Source: JBBQKF01 sp038326615
GTDB lineage: Bacteria; Bacillota; Clostridia; Saccharofermentanales; UBA5734
Assembly (NCBI GenBank): GCA_038326615.1
Contig: JBBQKF010000067.1
Span: 1-16,708 of the forward strand
Length of the DNA stretch: 16,708 nucleotides
Direction: 5' to 3'
Shown one piece after another: positions 1-8,822 of the stretch. The translations under genes and the position numbers were made by a program. How positions within the stretch are numbered: position 1 is the first letter of the stretch; every line of letters starts with the position of its first letter. The notes below the pieces were generated by a model, which did no database searches, was not told the origin of the DNA, and saw nothing but the letters and a program-made list of their open reading frames with translations.

Positions 1-70
<70 letters not shown>

Positions 71-242
71 TAATTGATAATTGAAAAGTTTTTATTTAGT
101 AGTAGTGACATGCAGTAATTATCAAATTGAAAAATAAATCTAATTGGACTGTATGATAATATGAGAATACAAATTAAATCCATAATAACTTTAAGAGAAT
201 TATTTTAATTTGAAATTAAGGTAATTAACGGAGGACCATACA

Positions 243-2120
<1,878 letters not shown>

Positions 2121-2132
2121 TAGGAGGTTTGT

Positions 2133-3833
2133 ATGAACGGTGCACAGGCAATAATTGCCTTTTTAGAATCAAAAAATGTAACAGAAGCATTTGGATATCC
2201 TGGTGGTCCTGTTCTTGTTTTATATGAAGCAATTTATGGAGCAAAATTTCCACATATTCTTACCCGACATGAACAAGGAGCAGCACATGCTGCTGAAGGA
2301 TATGCTAAAGCTACAGGAAAAGTAGGAGTAATGATTGCAACTTCAGGTCCTGGCTCAACAAACCTTGTAACTGGAATTGCAGATGCATATCTTGACTCTG
2401 TTCCTGTTCTTGCAATTACAGGAGCTGTCGCAAGAGCTTCAATCGGGAGTGATGCGTTTCAGGAAGCGGACATAAACGGTATAACACAAGCGATTACTAA
2501 ATATAATTACCTGGTTATGAAAACTGAAGAGCTTCTTCCAATTCTTGAAGAAGCATGGAATCTTACAACCGAAGGAAGACCTGGCCCTGTTCTTGTTAAT
2601 GTTCCTAAAGATATTCTCAGTGCCCAGATTGATCCAGTTTTTGCTAAGGTTACAAGTTACAGGAGACATCGCCCAGAGAAAATTCACACCGAATCACTTA
2701 GAACTGATGTTTATGACGCTTTGCTAAAAGCTTCTCGTCCTTTGCTTTTAGTTGGTGGTGGAGTTGTGCTTTCTTTAGGAGCCACAGATATTTTAAAGGA
2801 ATTCGTTGAGAAAACACAAATACCAGTAGCGCATACTTTAATGGGTAAGGGAGCTTTCCCTGAAGATAATATTAAAAGCCTAGGTATGGTTGGTATGCAT
2901 GGATCACCACAGGCTAATATTGCGCTTGGTAAATGTGACCTTATACTTGCTGTTGGCGTAAGATTCAGCGACCGTGTAATTGGAGATCCTACAAAGTACA
3001 ACAGTAAACAAAGAACAATAATACATGTCGATATTGATCCTGCTGAAATTGGAAAACTTGTTTTTCCTACAATTGCCATTGAAGATGATGCAGCCGCTTT
3101 TTTTAACAACATGGTTGCAAACATGCCTGAATTTGATGTTAAAGAAAAATGGGGCGAGTGGTTTGCTGAACTTGATCAAAAACAAATTAAGTATAATTCG
3201 ATGAAAGAAGAAATGTATAAAGATAAGGGTCTTATGATTCCTCAGTTTGTTGTTAAAACGGTTGCAAATCAGTGCAAAGGTAAAAACCCAATTCTCGTTA
3301 CCGACGTTGGACAAAACCAGATGTTTGCAGCTCAGCATTTTCCAGTAGAATCTCCCCGTGCATTTATTACTTCTGGTGGGCTTGGGACAATGGGATTTGG
3401 CTTACCTGCAGCTATTGGTGCAGCAGTTGCGTGCCCTGACAGAGATGTTGTTCTTTTTGCAGGGGACGGCGGTTTCCAGATGACAATTCAGGAACTCGGA
3501 CTAATGCAAAAGCTTAATGTTAATTTAAAAGTATTTATTATGGATAATGCATGCCTTGGAATGGTAAGACAATGGCAGGAATTGTTTTTTGATAAGCACT
3601 ACTGCGAAACTACAATGGATAATAATCCTGATTTCGTTAAAATATGTGAAGCATATGGTGTTGAATCTGTTAGAGTTAGCAAATCTTCTGAACTTGCGAG
3701 CGAAGTCGAAAAGGCATTTTCTAAGAAAGGACCATTTGTAATGCATTGCATGCTCGAAGGAAACGAAAATGTTTATCCCATAATTCCGCCGGGCAAACAA
3801 CCACACGAAATGATGTTTCCAGGAATGGACTAA
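2133..3833 (+). CDS. ilvB: Acetolactate synthase large (catalytic) subunit
   Basis: This ThDP-dependent enzyme condenses two pyruvates to acetolactate, or pyruvate with 2-oxobutyrate to acetohydroxybutyrate, the first common step of branched-chain amino-acid synthesis. The 566 residues match the family. The N-terminal pyrimidine-binding domain has the catalytic glutamate in RHEQGA (Glu47), followed by TSGPGSTN and the DAFQEAD block. The middle domain contains GVRFSDRV. The C-terminal pyrophosphate domain has GDGGFQM (Gly444-Asp445-Gly446) with the downstream Asp-Asn-Ala and GMVRQWQELF. The ATG at 2133 follows AGGAGG by 6 nt, and the ilvD stop lies 12 nt upstream, so the two genes should be cotranscribed. 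No regulatory ACT subunit (ilvN) follows; the next 530 bp lack a gene. A related ThDP enzyme is possible but less likely given the ilvD partnership. Confidence 0.93.
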   Translation: MNGAQAIIAFLESKNVTEAFGYPGGPVLVLYEAIYGAKFPHILTRHEQGAAHAAEGYAKATGKVGVMIATSGPGSTNLVTGIADAYLDSVPVLAITGAVARASIGSDAFQEADINGITQAITKYNYLVMKTEELLPILEEAWNLTTEGRPGPVLVNVPKDILSAQIDPVFAKVTSYRRHRPEKIHTESLRTDVYDALLKASRPLLLVGGGVVLSLGATDILKEFVEKTQIPVAHTLMGKGAFPEDNIKSLGMVGMHGSPQANIALGKCDLILAVGVRFSDRVIGDPTKYNSKQRTIIHVDIDPAEIGKLVFPTIAIEDDAAAFFNNMVANMPEFDVKEKWGEWFAELDQKQIKYNSMKEEMYKDKGLMIPQFVVKTVANQCKGKNPILVTDVGQNQMFAAQHFPVESPRAFITSGGLGTMGFGLPAAIGAAVACPDRDVVLFAGDGGFQMTIQELGLMQKLNVNLKVFIMDNACLGMVRQWQELFFDKHYCETTMDNNPDFVKICEAYGVESVRVSKSSELASEVEKAFSKKGPFVMHCMLEGNENVYPIIPPGKQPHEMMFPGMD

Positions 3834-4253
3834 TTTATAAAAAATTAAATGATTTTTTAATAATATAATAATTGGGCATAAGAATTAGCATATTAAGAAT
3901 TCAAACGATTTGGGATACGATTAAAATTATCAATCACAATTAATACAAAATCAATTATAACGGGTTTGTAACTGAAATTGTTTCAATTAATCAAAATGAA
4001 AAGATTGGAATGGACAATAGTGAAAATCGTTAATATTTAAACGAAGAAGACCAGAAATGGTCTTCTTTTTTAAAAGAAATTAAATCATTGCAATTTGTAG
4101 TGTTATTTTTAGTGGCAAAACAGAGATGCTTTTGACTGGGAAAATGAAATTGAGAAAAATTTCCTTGAAAATTTTATCATTGCACCACAGGGTAGGGTAT
4201 GAACAGCCGCATAATAAATAATAAATTATTTTTCGATTTTGTACGATTTACAA
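3834..4253. other. Gene-poor interval after ilvB, possible decayed coding remnants
   Basis: No supported gene. Two short open stretches have protein-like composition but no start or ribosome site: 3944-4033 (29 codons, containing NGFVTEIVSINQNEK) and 4113-4202 (29 codons, containing AFDWENEIEKNFLENF). They may be remnants of a decayed gene or chance. The interval also contains the terminator at 4043-4071. No T-box, tRNA or known riboswitch pattern was recognised. Confidence 0.35.
4043..4071 (+). terminator. Rho-independent terminator
   Basis: GAAGACC (4046-4052) pairs perfectly with GGTCTTC (4059-4065) across a 6-nt loop. Two more A-T pairs extend the stem into the T run, and six T residues follow (4066-4071). 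It lies about 210 bp after the ilvB stop and presumably ends the ilvDB transcript, unless an unrecognised short RNA in between owns it. Confidence 0.8.
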
Positions 4254-4282
4254 TTGTATTTGATAATAATGTTTGGTAAAAT
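4254..4282 (+). promoter_or_regulatory. Sigma-A type extended -10 promoter for the heliorhodopsin gene
   Basis: TTGTAT (4254-4259), a 17-nt spacer and TAAAAT (4277-4282), with the extended -10 TGG at 4274-4276. It lies downstream of the ilvDB terminator, so the rhodopsin gene probably has its own transcript with a 5' leader of about 120 nt. Confidence 0.5.
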
Positions 4283-4408
4283 GATTATGTAGTCAGATTC
4301 TTTAATTCAACTCTTTTAAAAATTAATTATGTATGAGTAGAAAACAATTTTGGTGAGAACTAAATTTTGAATAAATATCAAAATAATTTTAGAAAAGGAG
4401 TTATCAGA

Positions 4409-5194
4409 ATGACAAAAGAAATTAATTACAAATCATTACGGTCTTTTAATCTAACAATGGGTGTTTTGCATTTTTTACAAGGTGCGTTGATGTTGTATTT
4501 TGCCTTCGCAATCGACAAAATCAACTCATTTAAATTGCCCGTGTATTCAAATTTTCTTAAATTCGACACTGCAACAATGCGACTTGTAACAGATAATAAG
4601 AAAATATTTGATGTTCCTTTTGCCGTAGGTGTATCTCTATTTTTATTAATGTCAGCATTATTTCATTTTATAATTGTAATGCCTAAATCAAATGATGTTT
4701 ATAACCAGAAACTTGCTAAGGGAATTAATCCATTCAGATGGATAGAGTATTCTATTAGCTCTTCTCTTATGATAACTTTAATTGCATTACTTTTTGGCGT
4801 TTATGATGTAGGATTGTTAATTGCAATATTCATACTCAATGCCTCAATGAACCTTTTCGGGCTTTTGATGGAACAAATCAATCAGTATACAACAAAGACA
4901 AGCTGGAGCGCATTTGTATTTGGATCATTAGCGGGGATTGGACCTTGGATAATTATTGTTTTGTATGCGTTTGGTAATTCTAGCCTTGATAAAGTGCCAT
5001 GGTTCGTATATGCAGTTTTTGGATCATATTTTGTTTTCTTTAATCTTTTTCCAATAAATATGGTTCTCCAGTACAAAAAAATCGGAAAATGGCAAAGCTA
5101 TATTTATGGGGAGAGAGTATATATTATTCTTAGTCTTGTTGCAAAAACCGTTCTTGCATGGCTTGTTTTTTCAGGGGTTATGCAACCAACATGA
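4409..5194 (+). CDS. Heliorhodopsin (retinal-binding seven-helix membrane protein)
   Basis: Heliorhodopsins are seven-TM retinal proteins, topologically inverted relative to type-1 rhodopsins and thought to act mainly in light sensing. The ATG at 4409 is chosen because AAAAGGAG (4393-4400) precedes it by 8 nt; an in-frame TTG at 4367 would put that site inside the coding region. The 261-residue product is family-sized. Hallmarks are GVLHFLQ (His21), SALFHF (His86), FRWIEYSISSS with the presumed Schiff-base counterion Glu113, LNASMNLFG, GERVYIILSLVAK and the retinal lysine Lys246 (AAA at 5144-5146) in SLVAKTVLAW. These match the recalled founding member 48C12 in order and spacing. The gene stands alone, convergent with the GH18 gene; no carotenoid or retinal synthesis gene lies in the window. 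Substrate transport is not expected for the family and the partner is unknown. Confidence 0.95.
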   Translation: MTKEINYKSLRSFNLTMGVLHFLQGALMLYFAFAIDKINSFKLPVYSNFLKFDTATMRLVTDNKKIFDVPFAVGVSLFLLMSALFHFIIVMPKSNDVYNQKLAKGINPFRWIEYSISSSLMITLIALLFGVYDVGLLIAIFILNASMNLFGLLMEQINQYTTKTSWSAFVFGSLAGIGPWIIIVLYAFGNSSLDKVPWFVYAVFGSYFVFFNLFPINMVLQYKKIGKWQSYIYGERVYIILSLVAKTVLAWLVFSGVMQPT

Positions 5195-5440
5195 TTATCT
5201 TACAATTAAATTGTGATTATTTAGAATTATAGTAAACAAAAGTACTTTGTAACACCTCAATCTTATTTACAATGACGGACTGTTCGCGCCAATTCTTTTT
5301 TGATTTCATATGGCATAGTGCACTAGACATAAGATGTCATTATGTATGACATCATTCTGTTTAATCCTTATTTAATTTTTTGTTGTTTGGGTTCACTTCT
5401 GTTAGGTAATGTTATTTATAAGAATACGAATAAGAATAAT
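5195..5440. other. Noncoding interval with an 8-bp perfect hairpin
   Basis: No gene is visible between the rhodopsin stop and the repeat. GATGTCAT (5333-5340) and ATGACATC (5346-5353) form a perfect 8-bp inverted repeat with a 5-nt loop and only a weak T-rich follow-up. It may be a poor terminator for the rhodopsin transcript or a protein-binding palindrome. Confidence 0.4.
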
Positions 5441-5503
5441 CAGAAAAATAATAATAAGAATAATCAGAAAAATAATAATCAGAAAAATAATAATAAGAAT
5501 AAT
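5441..5503. repeat. A-rich 24/15-bp tandem repeat between convergent genes
   Basis: Two identical 24-bp units, each beginning CAGAAAAATAATAAT, occupy 5441-5464 and 5480-5503. A shortened 15-bp unit (5465-5479) lies between them. Similar AAGAATAA-type sequence extends left to about 5420. The tract lies just beyond the GH18 stop on that gene's 3' side and is not part of a supported reading frame. Confidence 0.88.
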
Positions 5504-5505
5504 AA

Positions 5506-5540
5506 GACGGATTGATTTATAATTTCTACTTCAATTCGTC
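5506..5540. terminator. Possible bidirectional terminator between heliorhodopsin and GH18 genes
   Basis: GACGGATTGA (5506-5515) pairs with TCAATTCGTC (5531-5540), 10 bp with one G-T wobble and a 15-nt loop. TTTTATTATA follows on the plus strand and TTATTATTCTT on the minus strand. The right arm overlaps the last codons of the GH18 gene. The long loop and broken T-runs make it a moderate candidate. Confidence 0.45.
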
Positions 5541-7622
5541 TTTTATTATATCCCAAATGTATGGCTCCTCGAAACCTTTACGCCAAGAAGCAACACCTGC
5601 AAGGTCCATATCATTTATAATTTCAATGCGTTGCCTCATAGAATATTCATCTTCAAGCCATATTTTATAAATAATACTGTTTTCGTTGTATGAAACATAA
5701 TTTTGCAACGCGTCATCATCTTTGGTAATTGTAAGGTATTTGCCGGTCATCCATTTTACAATTGAAGGCATAGAATATGCTTTTGAACTAACTTTAACAG
5801 AACCATCTGCCTGTAGTTTTTCTTCCCAGATTCTTGTATAAAAAGGAACTCCCATAAGAATTTTGTCTTTTGAAACTTGTTCAAGAATTCTTTCTATTCC
5901 ATTGATTACCCATGGAATAGAAGCAACAGAACCTGAAATAGGACTAGATCCCCAGTGTTCGTCATATGTCATTACTGCCATATAATCAATAACTTTCCCT
6001 AGCTCAACACGATCATAGACCATTGACCAATTAGGATTTGAAGACCTAATAGTAACATCCATTGATACTGTGAGGTTTTTTTCGTGAAGATAAGGTGTCA
6101 TTTCCCTGATGAATTGCGTAAGCAAATCTTTATCGGCAAAATTTACATCTTCAAAGTCAATATTTATACCGTCAAATCCATATGTTTCAGAAAAAATAAG
6201 GAGTTGTTGTATAACTTTTTTCCTTGTGTTAAAACTATTTAACATAATGCCTGTTATTTTAGGGTCAAAATTGTTGCTGAATAATGGCCACACTGCAAGC
6301 CCTTGACCATGTGCCCAATCCATATAAGGTATACTTGCATAACTTTTAATTGCACCGTCACCACTTGTCAGATGAAACCAGGTTGGAGAAATAACATTTA
6401 ATCCAGGAATTGATTTATACGAGCTCATATCATTTTTTGCTTTTGACATATAGTCCCATGTCAAATTAATTTTTCCATTTGAAGGTTTCCAGGAGGTTTT
6501 GCTTTGAGGGATTTTTATTTTGGCAGGAATGATTTCTTTCAAAATCAAATTGTTTTTGTCCATGAAACCTAAAACACCGTCATTTTTTCTTATTTTATAC
6601 CAATTTTTTTCTTCACCAATAACGGTAACTTCTTCGCCAGGTAAGACTTCCTTAACTCTAGGACTTCTGAATTCCGGAGCCTCTCTTATGAAGATAGATT
6701 TACTTACAAAAGGAATATTTTGTAAAATAGTATACTTTTTAAAAATGTCATTTGTCTTTACATTCATTATTAGAACTGGTTCTTTAAGATTGTCAATGAA
6801 AATTGTACCGGACGATGATTTTTCAATTTTTAGTCCATAGATTACTGACAAGAAATCAACTGGAATAAATGGCATAGTATCAAAAGTTGAAACAGGAACA
6901 TCTATTTCAAAAGGTTTGGAATTAATGTATGCTGTGAGATTGCCTGTATCCATTTCGATTACTTTGTCTGATGTAGTAATTACAATCTTGTTAATCATTT
7001 CTTCGCGATAAATCGAATTGTCAATTTCAGACTTAATTATCTCAAAACTGATTAAAAGTGAATCCTTATCGAATCTGAAATCTTTGTCATGTAGAGGAAG
7101 GTCAAACATTACAACCTTCGGTGGAGCTAAATTTGAAATGCGTGTGCTAGGATTGTAATATGCATAACCTGCTATTGACAAGCCGCCGATAACAAAAACA
7201 ATTATGAGTAATACAGAAATCAAAAATCTACGAAAACCATGCCTTGATGATTTTGTTTTCGATTTTCTCCTTTTAACATCACGTTTTGAATTTGATGCCA
7301 CACCACCTTTATCAACTTGCTTTGAATTCGATGGAACACTATCCTTATCTGATTGTTTTGAATTAAATGAGACGTTATCCCCATCTGCTAATTGGGGATC
7401 AAAATCAACTCTTCTTACTTTAATATTTTCAGCAGTATCGCTTGGAGAAGAGATTTTATTGTTTTTGTCTCTATTTCGTTCAGTGTAATTTTCACTTGTT
7501 TGCTCGCTCTTTTGCTTATCATTATTTCTAAAATTTTGATTGTTATTCCGCTCATTGCTTTTTTCGCTGTTTGGGTTGTCTTTTTCTTCACTATTATTTT
7601 TTGAATCATCAAATAAATTCAA
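5526..7622 (-). CDS. Membrane-anchored SH3b-GH18 glycosidase (spore-type/YaaH-like)
   Basis: A 698-residue protein predicted to sit in the cytoplasmic membrane with its enzyme domain outside. In order: a hydrophilic Asn/Ser/Asp/Lys-rich N-terminus (1-120) with a threefold 12-residue repeat at 82-117; a basic patch and a single TM helix (about 133-155); a region resembling the copper-amine-oxidase-like N-domain of clostridial surface proteins (about 205-282); a bacterial SH3 domain (about 308-362); and a GH18 barrel (about 385-695). The GH18 signature is DGINIDFE: Asp484, Asn487 in place of the central Asp, Asp489, and the acid Glu491. Later motifs are MTYDEHWGSS and GVPFYTRIW. Such proteins are linked to peptidoglycan or chitin-like glycans and to spore germination; the substrate here is not shown. 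The start is TTG, 8 nt after GGAGG (7635-7631, minus strand); the nearer ATG is out of frame and stops after two codons. Confidence 0.88.
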   Translation of the reverse strand: MNLFDDSKNNSEEKDNPNSEKSNERNNNQNFRNNDKQKSEQTSENYTERNRDKNNKISSPSDTAENIKVRRVDFDPQLADGDNVSFNSKQSDKDSVPSNSKQVDKGGVASNSKRDVKRRKSKTKSSRHGFRRFLISVLLIIVFVIGGLSIAGYAYYNPSTRISNLAPPKVVMFDLPLHDKDFRFDKDSLLISFEIIKSEIDNSIYREEMINKIVITTSDKVIEMDTGNLTAYINSKPFEIDVPVSTFDTMPFIPVDFLSVIYGLKIEKSSSGTIFIDNLKEPVLIMNVKTNDIFKKYTILQNIPFVSKSIFIREAPEFRSPRVKEVLPGEEVTVIGEEKNWYKIRKNDGVLGFMDKNNLILKEIIPAKIKIPQSKTSWKPSNGKINLTWDYMSKAKNDMSSYKSIPGLNVISPTWFHLTSGDGAIKSYASIPYMDWAHGQGLAVWPLFSNNFDPKITGIMLNSFNTRKKVIQQLLIFSETYGFDGINIDFEDVNFADKDLLTQFIREMTPYLHEKNLTVSMDVTIRSSNPNWSMVYDRVELGKVIDYMAVMTYDEHWGSSPISGSVASIPWVINGIERILEQVSKDKILMGVPFYTRIWEEKLQADGSVKVSSKAYSMPSIVKWMTGKYLTITKDDDALQNYVSYNENSIIYKIWLEDEYSMRQRIEIINDMDLAGVASWRKGFEEPYIWDIIKDELK
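7272..7379 (-). repeat. 36-bp coding tandem repeat (three 12-residue units)
   Basis: Residues 82-117 of the GH18 protein are three degenerate copies of a 12-residue unit: DNVSFNSKQSDK, DSVPSNSKQVDK and GGVASNSKRDVK. They lie in the cytoplasmic low-complexity segment just before the basic patch and TM helix. In-frame duplication is the simplest origin. Confidence 0.8.
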
Positions 7623-7680
7623 AGCATTTTCCTCCAGTTAGATCTAAAATTTTTTTGTTGGATATTATGAAGTAATTACA

Positions 7681-7689
7681 ATTATATCA
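7681..7689 (-). promoter_or_regulatory. Extended -10 element for the GH18 gene
   Basis: On the minus strand the sequence reads TGATATAAT, an extended -10 with a perfect TATAAT (7686-7681), about 60 bp upstream of the TTG start. The -35 region is poor (TTCATT-like), as is often tolerated with an extended -10. Confidence 0.42.
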
Positions 7690-7810
7690 CATAAAATTAT
7701 TACAATGAAAAGTAAAAAATAGAATGGTTTAAAAGCTATATTGAAAATTATTAATAAAATAGAATAAAGTTTGACAATCTTTGTAATTTTATATGAATAG
7801 CCGCTGTATT

Positions 7811-7841
7811 TGTTGTAAAATCACAACAGAATTGATATAAT
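7811..7841 (+). promoter_or_regulatory. nfnAB promoter with inverted repeat over the -35 box
   Basis: TTGTAA (7813-7818), a 17-nt spacer and a perfect TATAAT (7836-7841) make a strong sigma-A promoter about 120 bp before nfnA. The inverted repeat TGTTGT (7811-7816) / ACAACA (7823-7828) covers the -35 box and is placed as an operator would be. It resembles a Rex-type TTGTT/AACAA palindrome only loosely and out of register, so the regulator is not assigned. Confidence 0.55.
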
Positions 7842-7961
7842 CTTAGATTAGTAACAACCCTGATTTTAAAATAAATTTACGCAAAATAAATGAATATTTT
7901 TTATAGAATTACTTAGAAACAGCAAGTAAGTTATAAAAAAATTAGAAAAGAAGGATGTAAA

Positions 7962-8822
7962 ATGTTTAAAATTCTTGAAAAGAAAGAGCTAAATGAACAG
8001 GTTACTTTAATGGTTGTCGATGCGCCTAATATTGCAAAAAAAGCACAGGCAGGACAATTCATTATTTTCCGTGTTAACGAAAAGGGCGAAAGAATTCCTC
8101 TCACAATTGCCGATTATGACAGAGAAAAAGGTACAATTACAATTATTTTTCAAAAAGTTGGTAAATCAACGAAATTGCTTGGTGAGCTAAATGCGGGAGA
8201 TATTATTTTGGATTTTGTGGGACCTTTAGGAAGGCCATCACATCTTGAAGGACTCAAAAATGTTGCAGTAGTTGGGGGGGGGCTCGGCTGTGCTATTGCT
8301 TATCCCCAGGCTAAAGCACTTCATAATCAGGGCGCGAAAGTTGACATAATTGCTGGCTTTAGGAATAAGGAACTAATAATTTTACAAGACGAAATGTCAA
8401 AGGTAAGCGACAATCTTTATCTTTGTACAGATGATGGAAGCTATGGAACAAAAGGTTTTGTTACTGATATGTTAAAAAGTCTTATTGACGGTGGCAAACT
8501 ATATGATGAAGTTATTGTTGTCGGACCACTAATAATGATGAAATTTGTTTCAAAAATAACGAAAGAATATAATATTAAAACAACTGTTAGTATGAACCCT
8601 GTTATGATTGATGGAACAGGCATGTGTGGCGGCTGTAGACTTACTGTTGGTGGTGAAACTAAATTTGCATGTGTTGATGGACCAGAATTTGATGGGCACC
8701 AAGTGGATTTTGATGAAGCAATCAGACGTTCTTCAATGTACAAAAAAGCCGAAATAACAAGCGACGAAAATCACAAATGTAAGATAGGAGTATCACACGA
8801 TGCCAAATATGTCATTAAATAA
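7962..8822 (+). CDS. nfnA: NfnA-type ferredoxin-NADP+ oxidoreductase FAD/[2Fe-2S] subunit
   Basis: This is the small subunit of NADH-dependent reduced-ferredoxin:NADP+ oxidoreductase, the flavin-based bifurcating transhydrogenase linking NADH, NADPH and ferredoxin in anaerobes. The 286 residues are family-sized. An N-terminal ferredoxin-reductase-like FAD domain has RIPLTIAD (44-51) and GDIILDFVGPLG. The NAD domain has VAVVGGGLGCAIAYP (101-115). The C-terminal [2Fe-2S] site shows Cys222, Cys225 and Cys237 with an aspartate just upstream (Asp217), consistent with the Asp plus three Cys ligation known for NfnA. The ATG follows AAGGA in a good position. The last 23 bp overlap nfnB. The three glycines 105-107 are encoded by nine consecutive G residues (8274-8282). 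A dihydroorotate dehydrogenase electron-transfer subunit (PyrK) is related, but the nfnB neighbour decides the call. Confidence 0.9.
   Translation: MFKILEKKELNEQVTLMVVDAPNIAKKAQAGQFIIFRVNEKGERIPLTIADYDREKGTITIIFQKVGKSTKLLGELNAGDIILDFVGPLGRPSHLEGLKNVAVVGGGLGCAIAYPQAKALHNQGAKVDIIAGFRNKELIILQDEMSKVSDNLYLCTDDGSYGTKGFVTDMLKSLIDGGKLYDEVIVVGPLIMMKFVSKITKEYNIKTTVSMNPVMIDGTGMCGGCRLTVGGETKFACVDGPEFDGHQVDFDEAIRRSSMYKKAEITSDENHKCKIGVSHDAKYVIK

Larger units (their letters stand above)
7623..7961. other. Divergent regulatory interval between GH18 and nfnA
   Basis: This 339-bp AT-rich spacer has no ORF of note. It contains the GH18 ribosome site and probable promoter on the minus strand and the nfnA promoter with an overlapping palindrome on the plus strand, both listed separately. 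A TTGACA at 7771-7776 lacks a well-spaced -10. Confidence 0.6.

Noticed and set aside
2904..3338. Minus-strand ORF opposite ilvB
   Set aside because: Shadow of the ilvB codons with biased composition and no start signal or recognisable domain.
4113..4202. Short gene in the gap before the heliorhodopsin
   Set aside because: The stretch has no start codon or ribosome site; at most it is a relic and is mentioned only as such.
4367..4408. Earlier TTG start for the heliorhodopsin
   Set aside because: It would place the strong AAAAGGAG inside the coding region and add 14 residues unlike the family N-terminus.
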